Source: Candidatus Pantoea carbekii
GTDB lineage: Bacteria; Pseudomonadota; Gammaproteobacteria; Enterobacterales; Enterobacteriaceae
Reading direction: 5' to 3'
Length of the DNA: 64,000 nucleotides
NCBI RefSeq assembly: GCF_000971765.1
Contig: NZ_CP010907.1
Coordinates: 1,064,501-1,128,500 of the forward strand
Translations under genes and position numbers: made by a program
Notes under the pieces: generated by a model
What the model was told of the DNA's origin: nothing
Database searches by the model: none
What the model saw: only the letters and a program-made list of their open reading frames with translations
Shown here: positions 1-10,998 of the stretch, one piece after another
Layout of the letters: every line of letters begins with the position of its first letter
Numbering within the stretch: the stretch's first letter is position 1

Positions 1-1396
1 CAATCTCTGAAAGTTGAGGATTTTGTATTAATAAAGAAATTAATACACGCATTGTTGTTCTTTTAAGTAATGGTACGACTGAAGTGACTTTATCCCCTAC
101 TACCTGTGGCATCAGTTTATCTAATCGATAATCATCCAATATACCTAATTTTGCACCCAACATTTCTTTTATGTAAATTCGTAAAATTTTGCCAGGAATC
201 TGTTTTATTAAAGGTAATGCTAACATCGATAATTTTGTTTTACCAGCACATGTGCTTAGATCGACTTGTAAAAGCAAACTTTTGAGTAGAAACGTTGAGA
301 ACGACATTGCGGTTCGTATTCTTGATTCAAAAGCTTTTTTGCCTTCTTTACGTATCAGAGTGTCTGGATCTTCATTATTCGGTAAGAACATGAATTGTAA
401 TTGACATCCATCGTGCATATAAGGTAGAGCAGTTAAGAGTGTATTCCAAGCTGCCTTGCGACCAGCATGGTCACCGTCATAGCAACAGATTATATTATCG
501 GTTAAACGAAATAATAATTCAATTTGTGAAGATGTAGAGGATGCACCAAGCGATGCCACGACATGATTCATACCAAATTGCACTAATGTTAATACATCTA
601 TATAACCTTCAACAACTAATAAAAATTGTGGTTTTAAGTGTATTTTTTTTACTTCATAAAACCCATAAAGATGATGGCTTTTATGGAAGATAGCAGTTTG
701 AGGGGAATTCAAATATTTAGGTTGACCATTATTTATTTCACGTCCTCCGAACCCAATTACACGTCCATATTTGTCGCGAATTGGAAACATAATACGATTA
801 CGAAAACGATCATAGCAAGTAGAATTTTTATTATTACTAACTACCATGCCGGCTTTAATAAGTAACTCACGGTTCTTTTGTGTTTGACCAAAGTTTTTTA
901 GTAGATTATCCCAGCCTATAGGTGCATAACCAATAGCAAATTGCTGAATTATCTTATTATTCACACCTCTTTGAGCAAGATATTGTTGTGCGATTTGTGC
1001 TTGACCCAAGTTTTGTTGATAAAAATTGCTTAAATTTTCCATCAAGTTATAAAGATTTTGATTATAAGAATGTGCCGTATGACTATTAATACCGTATTCA
1101 TAAGGAATGTTTAAACCATGTATTCTCGCTATTTCTTCAATACTTTCAATAAAATTCAAGTGATCGTAATTCATTAAAAAATCAATTACATTACCTTTAG
1201 CGGCACATCCAAAACAATAATAAAATTGTTTTTCAAGACTTACTGTAAACGAAGGGTTTTTTTCGTAATGGAAAGGACAACAAGTACGATAGTATTTCCC
1301 CTGTTTTTTTAGCTTTATACGACTGTTAATAATATCTACTATATTTGTACGAGCCAATAAATCATTGATAAATAGACGAGGTATTTTAAAAATCAT
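1..1396 (-). CDS. dnaG: DNA primase DnaG (3' end cut by window)
   Basis: Makes RNA primers at the replication fork for DnaB helicase and DNA polymerase III. I read 465 uninterrupted codons from the ATG at 1394-1396 to the window edge; E. coli DnaG has about 581, so the C-terminal helicase-binding domain lies outside. The N-terminal zinc finger is complete (C40, H43, C61, C64 with CFGC). The TOPRIM catalytic core follows, with VVEGY at 261-265 (catalytic Glu263) and YDGDHAGR at 306-313 (metal-binding Asp307 and Asp309). It lies 128 nt downstream of rpsU on the same strand, as in the classical rpsU-dnaG-rpoD macromolecular synthesis operon. No frameshift or stop occurs in the visible part. Confidence 0.97.
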   Translation of the reverse strand, partial: MIFKIPRLFINDLLARTNIVDIINSRIKLKKQGKYYRTCCPFHYEKNPSFTVSLEKQFYYCFGCAAKGNVIDFLMNYDHLNFIESIEEIARIHGLNIPYEYGINSHTAHSYNQNLYNLMENLSNFYQQNLGQAQIAQQYLAQRGVNNKIIQQFAIGYAPIGWDNLLKNFGQTQKNRELLIKAGMVVSNNKNSTCYDRFRNRIMFPIRDKYGRVIGFGGREINNGQPKYLNSPQTAIFHKSHHLYGFYEVKKIHLKPQFLLVVEGYIDVLTLVQFGMNHVVASLGASSTSSQIELLFRLTDNIICCYDGDHAGRKAAWNTLLTALPYMHDGCQLQFMFLPNNEDPDTLIRKEGKKAFESRIRTAMSFSTFLLKSLLLQVDLSTCAGKTKLSMLALPLIKQIPGKILRIYIKEMLGAKLGILDDYRLDKLMPQVVGDKVTSVVPLLKRTTMRVLISLLIQNPQLSEI

Positions 1397-1524
1397 AACA
1401 ATCAGTTATTAAAAATAATAAATACAATAACAAACTATTTTCTTAAATTTAGAAAACGTACTTTCTTGATCAATCTTGTCTGTCTACCTATCCATAAATC
1501 TTGACATCGTGTATATACCAAAAT

Positions 1525-1740
<216 letters not shown>

Positions 1741-2039
1741 TTACGTTTTTCACCTCGATGAAAGTTGTTTTTGATGTTAATAGATTGATTGAAACGTATT
1801 AAATAATCTTATTTTATTCTTATTTAGATTGTTTTGTAAAGTAAGAATAATGTTATATCCAATTTAAACTAAATAGAGATACTTTGAGTTATAATATTAC
1901 AAATATTTAACATTACATAATGTTGAACTTATAATAAACTTCCAATAAATAAATAGAAAATTTTTATTACTAAAAATTTTATGAAAATTTAGATAGTTAC
2001 ATATAAAATTATACAGAAAAGAAAGATTGGTGTACGATA

Positions 2040-3065
2040 ATGCGAATTTTAGGAATTGAAACATCCTGTGATGATACTGGTATCGCGATTTATGATGATC
2101 AATATGGTTTAGTGGCAAATCAATTGTATAGTCAAGCAAAACTCCATGCTAAATACGGCGGAATTGTGCCTGAATTAGCGGCACGGAATCACGTACATAG
2201 GACAATACCGCTTATTCAGGCGGCTCTTAGAGAATCTGCTATTTTTCCAAAGCAAATCGATGCGATAGCCTATACTGCTGGTCCTGGATTAATCGGTGCA
2301 CTGATAGTAGGTGCTAGTATAGCTTGTGCACTAGCATTTGCTTGGAATATCCCCTCCATTCCAATTCATCATCTTGAAGGACATCTTTTCTCACCTATGT
2401 TAGAAGAAAATCCGCCTAAATTTCCATTTGTAGCGTTATTGATCTCTGGTGGACACACACAACTTTTTCAAGTTACTAATATTGGCAAATATAATTTATT
2501 AGGTGAATCTATCGATGATGCTGTAGGCGAAGCTTTTGATAAAACTGCAAAATTACTTGGATTAGATTATCCTGGTGGAGCAATTTTGTCACTTCTAGCC
2601 AAAAAAGGAAGAGCAGGGCGTTTTAATTTTCCACGTCCTATGACTGATCGACCTGGCTTAAACTTTAGTTTCTCTGGTCTAAAAACCTTTGCAGCAATTA
2701 CCATTAGTCAAAATCAATTAAATGATCAAATGCGAGCAGATATTGCTCGAGCGTTTGAAGATGCAGTAATTGATACCTTAATCATCAAGTCTATGCGTGC
2801 ATTAAAGGAAACTGGTTTGAAACGCTTAGTTATTGCTGGCGGAGTGAGTGCTAATTTCGCTTTGCGTAAACGTATGCGTAAAAAAATTGAAGATTATAAT
2901 GGAGAAATGTTTTGTGCTCGCCCTAATTTTTGTACAGATAATGGTGCAATGATTGCTTATGTTGGTATGGTGCATTTTAAAAGAGGTATGGTGAATAGTA
3001 AGTCTAGCGCTTTAAGCATTAACGTAAAGCCTCGTTGGCCATTGACAGCATTGTCAATTGTATAA
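2040..3065 (+). CDS. tsaD: tRNA N6-threonylcarbamoyladenosine transferase TsaD
   Basis: Catalytic subunit of the TsaBDE complex, which transfers threonylcarbamoyl from TC-AMP to A37 of ANN-decoding tRNAs (t6A). The ASKHA-fold protein has 341 residues against 337 in E. coli. Visible landmarks are the N-terminal GIETSCDDT loop, the metal-binding motif HLEGH with His111 and His115, the SGGHT segment near residue 136, and the C-terminal [10 protein letters not shown] segment carrying the last metal-binding Asp. Partners TsaB, TsaC and TsaE are not in the window. It is divergent from rpsU across 299 bp. The next E. coli neighbour in this area, plsY, is absent here. Confidence 0.97.
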   Translation: MRILGIETSCDDTGIAIYDDQYGLVANQLYSQAKLHAKYGGIVPELAARNHVHRTIPLIQAALRESAIFPKQIDAIAYTAGPGLIGALIVGASIACALAFAWNIPSIPIHHLEGHLFSPMLEENPPKFPFVALLISGGHTQLFQVTNIGKYNLLGESIDDAVGEAFDKTAKLLGLDYPGGAILSLLAKKGRAGRFNFPRPMTDRPGLNFSFSGLKTFAAITISQNQLNDQMRADIARAFEDAVIDTLIIKSMRALKETGLKRLVIAGGVSANFALRKRMRKKIEDYNGEMFCARPNFCTDNGAMIAYVGMVHFKRGMVNSKSSALSINVKPRWPLTALSIV

Positions 3066-3311
3066 TTAATAAAAATTATTTATATAAGAAAACATAATTA
3101 CTAAAAATTAAGATCCTTTAATTTAAATATTTTAATATTTGGAATAGCATTTTCTTATAAATAAATACCCATGTATTAATATTGAACTATTCAATTATTA
3201 ATTCAGTATTTAATTTCAATATATTATTGGTATAATAACACAATTTTTAGAGCTTGTTTTTTTGTAATTTTGAAATCTTTTAAAATTGAACTCAATTAAG
3301 ATGATGATATA

Positions 3312-3662
3312 ATGGACATGGTATATATAGAACAATTAACCGTTTTTACTACTATTGGAGTTCATGCATGGGAACAAAATATAACACAAAAATTATTGAT
3401 TGATATTCAAATGACATGGGACAATCATTTAGCTGCAGTTAGTGATAATGTTAATCATTGCTTAAATTATAATGATGTTAAGGAAGCCATTCTCATCCAT
3501 GTTCAAAACAAACGTTTTAATTTAATTGAGCGTGTAGCTGAAGAAATTGCTAATCTATTGATAAAGCGTTTTAAAAGTCCTATTGTGCGGGTGCGAGTAG
3601 CTAAACCAGGCGCTATTGCTCAGGCAGAAAATGTAGGTGTTTGCATTACGCGCAGTCTTTAA
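3312..3662 (+). CDS. folB: dihydroneopterin aldolase FolB
   Basis: Cleaves 7,8-dihydroneopterin to 6-hydroxymethyl-dihydropterin and glycolaldehyde in folate synthesis. It has 116 residues; E. coli FolB is about 122, with the difference at the extreme C-terminus. The family active-site residues are present: Glu21 in HAWEQ and Lys98 in AKPGA. The start ATG at 3312 aligns with the E. coli start, although the upstream Shine-Dalgarno is weak. It stands alone, 246 bp after tsaD; E. coli has folB close to tsaD and plsY, so this is an ancestral neighbourhood that has lost intervening genes. Confidence 0.95.
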   Translation: MDMVYIEQLTVFTTIGVHAWEQNITQKLLIDIQMTWDNHLAAVSDNVNHCLNYNDVKEAILIHVQNKRFNLIERVAEEIANLLIKRFKSPIVRVRVAKPGAIAQAENVGVCITRSL

Positions 3663-3986
3663 TCAAAACCTATATTTTAAACCTAATTATTATTAAATCA
3701 AATATAATGGAACTACGATAAGATTGAATCTATCTTTACAATAAAACAAGTTAATTTAAATAAATAATGTAATTATAGAGATAAATTTTGCAATGTAAAT
3801 ACAGTAATTATCTAATTTTTTAAAAAAAAATTTATTTTCGATTTAGTGAATTTTTGCTGCTCTACTAACTAAGATATTTTTGCTATTAAATAAATTTTAA
3901 TATCATCTAAACATGAATTTGAATTCTGCAAGTAATGGAACATTAGTTTTTAAATATTTTAAAAAAAATATAAAAGATACTTTGGA
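3663..3986. other. AT-rich spacer folB-cca
   Basis: The 324 bp between the convergent folB and cca genes show no coding sequence, hairpin or RNA that I can recognise. In E. coli uppP (bacA) lies between these two genes; no trace of it is readable. Confidence 0.6.
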
Positions 3987-5213
3987 CTAAGCAATATTTT
4001 TGGAAGCTAAAAAATTATCAACAACCATAATACGTCGTCGTGTTAGTTCTTCTTTGATTTTTTCACCTTTAAAGCCAGCAGAAATGATTTCTTTTATTGG
4101 TATTGTACATGCTAATGTAAAAACTGTACGTAAGTAGTTAGCTTGCGAAAATACTATATTACAATTAGAATTTGTACGTGCATTAGCTTCACTGATTAAT
4201 GCTATTTTTCTTACGCGTTGTGGTTTTCGCCAAGCATCGATACGATCAAAAAAAGCTATTAGAGAATTAGCGGATAAACTCTCTATATTTTTTATTGTAT
4301 CATGGCACTCTGTAGAAATTAGTGCTAAATCACGTATTTGATGCGGTACATGCAAGCGTTGACAAAATTTTTTCATCAGATCAATTTCTGAAAGTTGATC
4401 GTTACAATGACTAGGAAATCTTATCCATGATGTTAACATTTTGATGCCATAAAATAGTGTAGCAAATCGTACATCTAGTTCATTAGATAATGTTGCCACT
4501 GTACTCAAAGTCATCAACGAATGTATGATAGCATCAATTCCACAATAGTATCTGAGCGAATCTAGTATACTAAATAAACTATTAAGCTCTGGAAATAAAA
4601 CTGCTAGTGCCCCGCAATCATGTAATACTTGAAAATATACTTGTGGATTACGTGTTAAAAGTGCTTTTTCAGTTTCTTTCCAAATGCGTTCAACGGTAAG
4701 ATATGCTAGCTCGCCACTTTTGCTCATCGTTGACATAAGTTCTTGTGTGCTTTGTACAATGCGAAAATTCAAATGGGCAAAAGATGCAGCAAAACGTGCT
4801 ATTCGCAATACACGAAGCGGATCATCACTAAAAGCTTTAGAAACATGTCGTAGATTACGGTTTGATAAATCATATTGACCATTATAGGGATCAAATAACC
4901 TGCCATGTTCATCTTGGGCAATGGCATTGATAGTTAAGTCACGGCGCTGTAGGTCTTGCTCTAGTGTTACATTGGGAGTAGAACAAATTGTAAATCCAGT
5001 ATAACCATTACCACTTTTTTGTTCAGTGCGTGCTAGTGCATATTCTTCATGGCTATCTGGATGTAAAAAAACAGGAAAATCCTTGCCTACTTGTTGAAAA
5101 CCCTTTGCTAGCATTGCTGCAGGTGTAGAACCAATTACTACCCAATCTTTATCTTTTACAGGTAAATGTAGTAAGGCATCGCGTACTGCTCCACCTACTA
5201 AGAACACTTTCAA
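3987..5213 (-). CDS. cca: CCA-adding tRNA nucleotidyltransferase with erased HD site
   Basis: Adds or repairs the 3'-CCA end of tRNAs. It has 408 residues against about 412 in E. coli. The nucleotidyltransferase half is well preserved: LVGGAVRDALL at 5-15, metal-binding Asp21 and Asp23 in VKDKDWVV, and RRDLTINAIA at 90-99. The C-terminal HD phosphohydrolase domain is not. Where E. coli Cca has the His255-Asp256 pair (CHDLGKG), this protein has Tyr255-Gly256 (FYGIKML), and the following HHGHG is SHCND. The 2',3'-cyclic phosphodiesterase and phosphatase activities should therefore be gone. The start is a TTG with GGAG about 8 nt upstream, giving the same N-terminus as E. coli. Confidence 0.95.
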   Translation of the reverse strand: MKVFLVGGAVRDALLHLPVKDKDWVVIGSTPAAMLAKGFQQVGKDFPVFLHPDSHEEYALARTEQKSGNGYTGFTICSTPNVTLEQDLQRRDLTINAIAQDEHGRLFDPYNGQYDLSNRNLRHVSKAFSDDPLRVLRIARFAASFAHLNFRIVQSTQELMSTMSKSGELAYLTVERIWKETEKALLTRNPQVYFQVLHDCGALAVLFPELNSLFSILDSLRYYCGIDAIIHSLMTLSTVATLSNELDVRFATLFYGIKMLTSWIRFPSHCNDQLSEIDLMKKFCQRLHVPHQIRDLALISTECHDTIKNIESLSANSLIAFFDRIDAWRKPQRVRKIALISEANARTNSNCNIVFSQANYLRTVFTLACTIPIKEIISAGFKGEKIKEELTRRRIMVVDNFLASKNIA

Positions 5214-6053
5214 GTTCAGTACTCCATCATGATTTTATGTTTTAAGTTACTTGCATATAAATTTTTTCAAAAAACAAAAGATTATAATATATAGTCGGGA
5301 TATATATAATATATAATTGAATTATTTTTAAAATTTTGTATTTATTCAATTTATTAAATATTTTCTTTATTGATATTATGTAGTACGCAGAACAATTTTC
5401 TTGTATATATTTTAGCTGTATGTTGAATTCATTGATAATGAAAGATGGATTACGTAATTTTTATTGTCTATATAATTAGATTTTGAATTACGGCTTTAAA
5501 TGTAATTTAATTTTTACATCCATAAACTATATATCTGATCAAAACATATGATGTTACGAATAAATCATAATTTTGTTGAAAATTTTTTCATAAAATAAAT
5601 CAAAAACAATCATTATTGTAAAATAATAGTCTATTTAATAAAATATATTTAATTAATCATGAGTTATTTTAATAATATGTTCGCTAATGTAATGTAAAAA
5701 AACATTTCAGAACCCAAATTCATTATAAAAATAATAATGCATAGATTATGAACTCTAAAAAATTTACTAGATCAATGCAGTTACATACTGAGATATTTTA
5801 AATATTGACTTGAATATAAAATTATTAATATTACAAGATTTTTACAGAGGTTATACAAATCCTATATATATTCCACATATGAATTTTCAATTCTATACAT
5901 ATAATTTTCATTACATTAAATAATCTAACATTGTAGAAACTATGAGCTTACGTGTTTATAACAATGTTTTAACGCTCATTTGATAATCTATTCAGTAATT
6001 ATTAGCAATTTTTACTATTATCATAATATTTTCTTCCTAATGTGCAGATCTAG
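5214..6053. other. eroded spacer cca-hldE
   Basis: This 840 bp stretch is very AT-rich and lies between the divergent cca and hldE genes. E. coli has ygiM, ygiF and glnE here. I can read no remnant of them, no RNA gene and no strong hairpin. Promoters for both flanking genes must lie inside but cannot be picked out against the AT background. Confidence 0.6.
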
Positions 6054-7493
6054 ATGAAAATAACATTCCCTAAATTTAATAAGGCTTCTGTGTTAGTGAT
6101 CGGTGATGTAATGTTAGATCGTTATTGGTACGGACTAACAAGCCATATTTCACCAGAAGCGCCAGTACCCATAGTTAAAATAGATACTATGGAAGAACGT
6201 CCAGGCGGTGCTGCTAATGTAGCAATGAACATTGCAGGTTTAGGTGCTTGCGCACATTTAATTGGATTAATTGGTGAAGATCACGCTGCATATATATTGC
6301 GCAAAATACTAAAGTCAGTAAAGGTAAAATATGATTTTGTAGTAGTTAAAAGCCATCCAACTATTACTAAACTGCGAGTTCTTTCACGTAATCAACAATT
6401 AATTCGTCTTGATTTTGAGCAAGAATTTAATAGAATTGATCTTCAACTTTTAGAGGACCGCATATATAATTCACTATTACAAGTTAGGGTATTAGTGCTT
6501 TCTGATTACGGAAAAGGTACTTTAAATAATAATGTACAGACAATAATTCAGTTAGCTCGTCAAATCGGAATACATGTATTAGTAGATCCTAAAGGAACAG
6601 ATTTTAAACGTTATTATGGTGCAACACTACTGACTCCTAATCTATCTGAATTTGAAGCTGTAGTAGGTACATGTAAAACTGAAAATGAAATAGTTAGTCG
6701 AGGCATGCATTTAATGACAGACTATAATTTTGCAGCGCTATTAATTACTCGTTCAGAAAAAGGTATGACATTATTACAACCTAGTAAAGCACCGTTACAC
6801 TTACCTACTCAAGCACAGGAAGTTTTTGATGTTACCGGTGCGGGTGATACTGTGATTAGTGTGTTAGCAAGTGTATTAGCTACCGGTCGAAGCTTTGAGG
6901 AAGCTTCTTTTTTTGCTAACGTTGCTGCAGGTGTAGTTGTCGGAAAAGTTGGTACTTCTAGTATTAATGTAATTGAACTAAAAAATGCTATTTATTATGC
7001 GTCTCCATTAACCAGTGATTTTGGTATATTAAAGGAAGCAGAACTTAAAGTAGCTGTGCAACAAGCTCGTCGACGTGGTGAAAAAATAGTTATGACTAAC
7101 GGTGTATTTGACATTTTACATGCTGGTCATATTTCTTATTTAAGGAATGCTCGGAAACTTGGAGATCGTTTGATTGTAGCAGTTAATAGCGATCAGTCAA
7201 CTGGACGTCTTAAAGGTGATATGCGTCCAATAAATTCCTTAAAAAATAGAATGATCGTACTTAGTGCATTAGAAGTCGTTGATTGGGTAGTGTCTTTTGA
7301 AGAAGATACTCCTCGACGTTTAATTAAAGAAGTACTGCCAGATTTTTTAGTAAAAGGCGGCGATTATACAATAGGGGATATTGAAGGCAGTAAGGAAGTA
7401 TTAAAACATGGTGGTGACGTTCAAATAATTAATGTTGAACACTATACTTCAACTAGTAAAATCATTAAAAAAATTTTGGATAATTCAAATTAA
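6054..7493 (+). CDS. hldE: bifunctional heptose kinase/adenylyltransferase HldE
   Basis: Carries out two steps toward ADP-heptose for the lipopolysaccharide inner core: phosphorylation of D-glycero-D-manno-heptose 7-phosphate at C1 and later adenylylation of heptose 1-phosphate. It has 479 residues against 477 in E. coli. The N-terminal ribokinase-like domain (about 1-318) shows [11 protein letters not shown] at 49-59 and the catalytic DVTGAGDT at 259-266. The C-terminal cytidylyltransferase-like domain (about 340-479) shows [12 protein letters not shown] at 348-359. Both halves look functional, which implies the symbiont still makes heptose-containing LPS. It stands alone between two long spacers. 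Confidence 0.97.
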   Translation: MKITFPKFNKASVLVIGDVMLDRYWYGLTSHISPEAPVPIVKIDTMEERPGGAANVAMNIAGLGACAHLIGLIGEDHAAYILRKILKSVKVKYDFVVVKSHPTITKLRVLSRNQQLIRLDFEQEFNRIDLQLLEDRIYNSLLQVRVLVLSDYGKGTLNNNVQTIIQLARQIGIHVLVDPKGTDFKRYYGATLLTPNLSEFEAVVGTCKTENEIVSRGMHLMTDYNFAALLITRSEKGMTLLQPSKAPLHLPTQAQEVFDVTGAGDTVISVLASVLATGRSFEEASFFANVAAGVVVGKVGTSSINVIELKNAIYYASPLTSDFGILKEAELKVAVQQARRRGEKIVMTNGVFDILHAGHISYLRNARKLGDRLIVAVNSDQSTGRLKGDMRPINSLKNRMIVLSALEVVDWVVSFEEDTPRRLIKEVLPDFLVKGGDYTIGDIEGSKEVLKHGGDVQIINVEHYTSTSKIIKKILDNSN

Positions 7494-8008
7494 TATTCAG
7501 TGAATAATTTGTGCTCTGGTTATTAATCATTATTGTTGTATTTTTGTGCAGAGTGTAAATTTTTAATTCAATTAAAAACATTATGTCAATTCTACAATAT
7601 AATAGTATATTTTTAAATATTATTTACCTAAGCATCATGTCATATAGATAGAAACAGGTGTAATGTGCTAAATACATTATTAAATCATGTATTATATAAA
7701 ATTAAAGGCTTTAATTTTATATCGATCGATATAGAATAACAATAAATTATTATTTTGATTGTAAAATAAAATACATTATATTACAATACGTTTTAATAAA
7801 AAGGCAAAATGTTTGTAATATGCTTAATAAGTTAATAGTATTTCTAAAATTTAGAACATCTTTTATAAACTAATGTCAAAATAGATAATAAAACGCACTG
7901 TAGAACAATGTGTTAATAATAGTCAATGTATCATATTTGTATTTGTTGCTTAAAATTCATTATTAAATCTCATTGTAGTTCTAGTGCTTATATTAAAAGG
8001 TTTATACC
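7494..8008. other. ribB upstream region, no FMN riboswitch
   Basis: The 515 bp before ribB are AT-rich. The conserved GC-rich blocks of the FMN (RFN) element found before ribB in E. coli are not present. Two adjacent palindromes at 7694-7732 are the only structure (listed separately). Confidence 0.6.
7694..7732. repeat. two overlapping palindromes upstream of ribB
   Basis: Arms 7694-7707 and 7709-7722 are perfect reverse complements of 14 bp around a single central G. They overlap a second perfect 14-bp palindrome, ATATCGATCGATAT, at 7719-7732. They lie about 280 bp upstream of the ribB start and about 200 bp after hldE. A terminator role for hldE is possible, but no U-tract follows. Confidence 0.5.
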
Positions 8009-8644
8009 ATGGATCAGGTACTTACTCATGAATTTGGCACGCCAGAGCAGCGTGTCGAGCGTGCTGTTAATGCGCTACGTAACAGTCACGGGGTGATGGT
8101 ACTAGATAACGAAAATCGTGAAAATGAAGGCGATATGATTTTCTCTGCTCAAACAATGACAGTTGAACAAATGGCAATGAGTATTCGCTATGGTAGCGGA
8201 ATTGTATGCCTGTGTATTGATGAATATTATCGTCAGAAATTAGCTTTACCAATGATGGTAGAAAAAAACACCAGTTTTTATGGTACCAATTTTACAGTTA
8301 CTATTGAGGCAGCTTTTGGAATAACGACCGGCGTATCAGCGAAAGATCGAATTCAAACTATTCGCACGGCTATTGCTGATAGTGCAAGACCAAGCGATTT
8401 GAATCGTCCAGGACACGTTTTTCCACTGTGCGCTCGTAAAGGAGGAGTATTAGAACGGCAAGGCCATACTGAAGCAACGGTTGACTTAATGATCTTAGCA
8501 GGTTTAAAACCAGCTGGAGTATTATGTGAATTAACTAATGATGACGGTACGATGGCGCGTTTACCTGAAGTAGTCGTTTTTGCAAAAAAGCATAATATGT
8601 CAGTAGTTACTATTAAGGATTTAGTAAGCTATCTTACTGTTTAA
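8009..8644 (+). CDS. ribB: 3,4-dihydroxy-2-butanone-4-phosphate synthase
   Basis: Converts ribulose 5-phosphate to 3,4-dihydroxy-2-butanone 4-phosphate plus formate, one of the two branches into riboflavin. It has 211 residues against 217 in E. coli, shortened only at the C-terminus. The loop RENEGD at 37-42 carries the catalytic acidic residues, and [10 protein letters not shown] and GHTEAT hold the phosphate-binding and catalytic His/Glu. The ATG at 8009 is preceded by AAAGG. There is no RibA (GTP cyclohydrolase II) fusion. B-vitamin supply is a usual service of insect symbionts, so retention fits. Expression is probably constitutive because the usual FMN riboswitch is missing. Confidence 0.97.
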   Translation: MDQVLTHEFGTPEQRVERAVNALRNSHGVMVLDNENRENEGDMIFSAQTMTVEQMAMSIRYGSGIVCLCIDEYYRQKLALPMMVEKNTSFYGTNFTVTIEAAFGITTGVSAKDRIQTIRTAIADSARPSDLNRPGHVFPLCARKGGVLERQGHTEATVDLMILAGLKPAGVLCELTNDDGTMARLPEVVVFAKKHNMSVVTIKDLVSYLTV

Positions 8645-8867
8645 TCATAAAAAATATTTTTTCAATTTTTAATTTGCATTCATTAAGATTAATAAATATC
8701 AGTAATGTTTGATTCTGAAATTTTTTTCTCTAAACAATAAATTAGCTAAAAATTTTTACGCATGGTAGGTAATTTATATATTAAAAATTCTAAAATCATT
8801 GCAATAGAGAAAAATGATCACTTGAATCTTACATCTATACTGAATTTTTATAAGTGAGGGTGGAAAA

Positions 8868-9506
8868 GTGCAGAAAAAAAAATCCCCTATAACTTTTACA
8901 AAAAAAGACGTAGAAATTATTAAACGTGAAAAATGTTATAATGGTTTTTTTTCTATTGTAAATTATTATTTTCGACATCGCTGTTTTAATGGTCAAATGA
9001 GTAACGAAATCACACGTGAAATTTTTGAACGTGGTCAATCAGCTATTTTATTACCTTACGATCCTTTGCGTGATGAGGTAGTGCTAATTGAGCAGATTCG
9101 TATCTCAGCATTTGATTCTAGTCTAACGCCTTGGTTATTAGAAGTAATAGCTGGAATTATTGAACCGGGTGAAACTCCTGAGCAAGTAGTACGACGCGAG
9201 GCATTTGAGGAAAGCGGTCTAGATGTTATACGAATTAAACCAATAATGAATTATTTAGCAAGCCCAGGCGGGACATCTGAACGTGTGTCAGTACTAGTTG
9301 GTGAAGTAAATACCAGTTTAGTTCAAGGAAATCATGGTATCAAAAAAGAAAATGAAGATATTTTCGTTCATGTAGTAACGCGACAACAAGCTTATTGTTG
9401 GGTAGAAGAAGGAATTATTAACAACGCAGCATCTATTATTGCTTTACAATGGTTAATGTTACATTATAACGAACTAATTCAAGAATGGAATTACCAAATT
9501 ATGTGA
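8868..9506 (+). CDS. nudF: ADP-ribose pyrophosphatase NudF
   Basis: Nudix hydrolase that splits ADP-ribose to AMP and ribose 5-phosphate, clearing a reactive by-product of NAD turnover. It has 212 residues against 209 in E. coli. The Nudix box is complete: Gly96, then PGE at 100-102 and REAFEESG at 110-117. The flanking SPGGTSER segment typical of ADP-ribose hydrolases is also present. The start is a GTG at 8868 preceded by GAGGGTGG. In E. coli the gene is next to tolC and cpdA; neither is in this window. No disruption is seen. Confidence 0.95.
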   Translation: MQKKKSPITFTKKDVEIIKREKCYNGFFSIVNYYFRHRCFNGQMSNEITREIFERGQSAILLPYDPLRDEVVLIEQIRISAFDSSLTPWLLEVIAGIIEPGETPEQVVRREAFEESGLDVIRIKPIMNYLASPGGTSERVSVLVGEVNTSLVQGNHGIKKENEDIFVHVVTRQQAYCWVEEGIINNAASIIALQWLMLHYNELIQEWNYQIM

Positions 9507-10257
9507 TAACGTTTCTTACTATAAATTTAGCAAATTACAGTTAAATATAATACTTTTTAATATGTTATATTATGTTATTTTTAAATTATAGAGAATAGTT
9601 TTTATTATATTGAATGATAGTTTTTTATTAGCAATATTTCAATTCACTGTGTACAAATTTTAATATGGGATCAAATATTACATGATATACATATAAATAT
9701 ACACTGTTAAATCATGATATATTTTATGTATAAAAATTACCATGTCGTTATTTTTTTAATAGCTAAACTTAAACATAGTTAATCTATATGTTTTTTAAAG
9801 TAATATAATATATATTAGATATAGTTTTGTATAATTATATTATCTTGTTAGCAAGAATTTAAATGAAAATCAAAAGTTATTAATAGATTATTAATATAAA
9901 TTAGATTTCATGTGATCAAAAAAAGCTTGATGCTTATAAAATATAAGATTATTATTATAAAATAATATAATTTTTTTACAGTCTATTGCTATTATAAATT
10001 ATAATATAGATTGAGCATTAGCATGACTAGAAAACGCCAATTCAATAATTTAAATATTTTTTGAATATAATCATTCAATATATTATTCTTGATATAAATT
10101 TAATAAGAGGATTTATTGATAATACACAATAAGTGTTAATTACAATTTATTAATACTTAAAGCATAAAAATCAGTATATTATTAGCTCTTAGGTGCTGTG
10201 AACGTTAAACTACATAACATATTAAAAGGATATAAAAATCGTGAATCGAAGAAATTT
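9507..10257. other. AT-rich spacer nudF-plsC
   Basis: About 750 bp without a recognisable gene. E. coli carries yqiB, cpdA, yqiA and parE in the stretch between nudF and plsC; none is readable here. Only short A/T runs and weak palindromes are visible. Confidence 0.55.
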
Positions 10258-10998
10258 ATGTTAATAATTGCCCGTTTGATTATTGTAACTATTTATTCAT
10301 TGTTAATATGCATATTTGGCAGTATTTGGTGTGTATTATTTTCTCCACGTAACCCACGTCATGTAGCAAATTTTAGCCATCTATTTGGACGCCTTTCAAA
10401 AGTATTTGGTGTGAAAATAGAACTGCGTCAACTAATCGATACAAAAAAATACGGTAATGTCATTTATATTGCGAATCATCAAAATAACTACGATATGATC
10501 ACCGTATCTAATATTTTACAATCATACACTGTTACTGTTGGTAAAAAAAGTTTATTCTGGATTCCATTCTTTGGTCAATTATATTGGTTATCAGGTAATT
10601 TATTGATTGATCGTAATGATCACATTCAATCTTATAAAACTCTTAATGAACTAGCAATAATATTAAATAAAAATCATATTTCGTTATGGATTTTCCCAGA
10701 AGGTACACGTAGTCGCGGTAGAGGTTTATTGTCTTTTAAAATTGGTGCATTTTATTTAGCAGTAGCAGCTAAAGTACCAATAATTCCAATAGTTGTTTCT
10801 AACACACATAAAAAAATTAAATTGAATCGTTGGAATAATGGCTTAGTTATCGTTGAAATGTTACAACCTATAGATACATTACAATTTAAATCTTTTTCAA
10901 TACGTCAATTAAGCACGTATTGTCATCAATTAATGTTAGAAAAGCTAATAGAATTAAATGCTGAAGTTATTGAACGAGAGCGAAATGGCAATATCTAA
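10258..10998 (+). CDS. plsC: 1-acyl-sn-glycerol-3-phosphate acyltransferase PlsC
   Basis: Inner-membrane acyltransferase that acylates lysophosphatidic acid to phosphatidic acid, the second step of phospholipid synthesis. From the ATG at 10258 it has 246 residues against 245 in E. coli. An in-frame GTG at 10198 would add 20 residues with no counterpart in the family, so I prefer the ATG. Residues 1-28 form a hydrophobic membrane segment. The catalytic HX4D motif is HQNNYD at 74-79, and the glycerol-phosphate-binding PEGTRSRG is at 147-154. E. coli has parC next to plsC; it is missing here. Confidence 0.95.
   Translation: MLIIARLIIVTIYSLLICIFGSIWCVLFSPRNPRHVANFSHLFGRLSKVFGVKIELRQLIDTKKYGNVIYIANHQNNYDMITVSNILQSYTVTVGKKSLFWIPFFGQLYWLSGNLLIDRNDHIQSYKTLNELAIILNKNHISLWIFPEGTRSRGRGLLSFKIGAFYLAVAAKVPIIPIVVSNTHKKIKLNRWNNGLVIVEMLQPIDTLQFKSFSIRQLSTYCHQLMLEKLIELNAEVIERERNGNI

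Noticed and set aside
189-865. Two plus-strand open frames at the left edge
   Set aside because: Both are shadows antisense to dnaG, which reads without interruption on the minus strand.
1897-2139. 80-codon minus-strand frame across the tsaD start
   Set aside because: Overlaps the 5' end of tsaD, is composed mostly of F, I, L, N, Y from AT-rich DNA and matches nothing.
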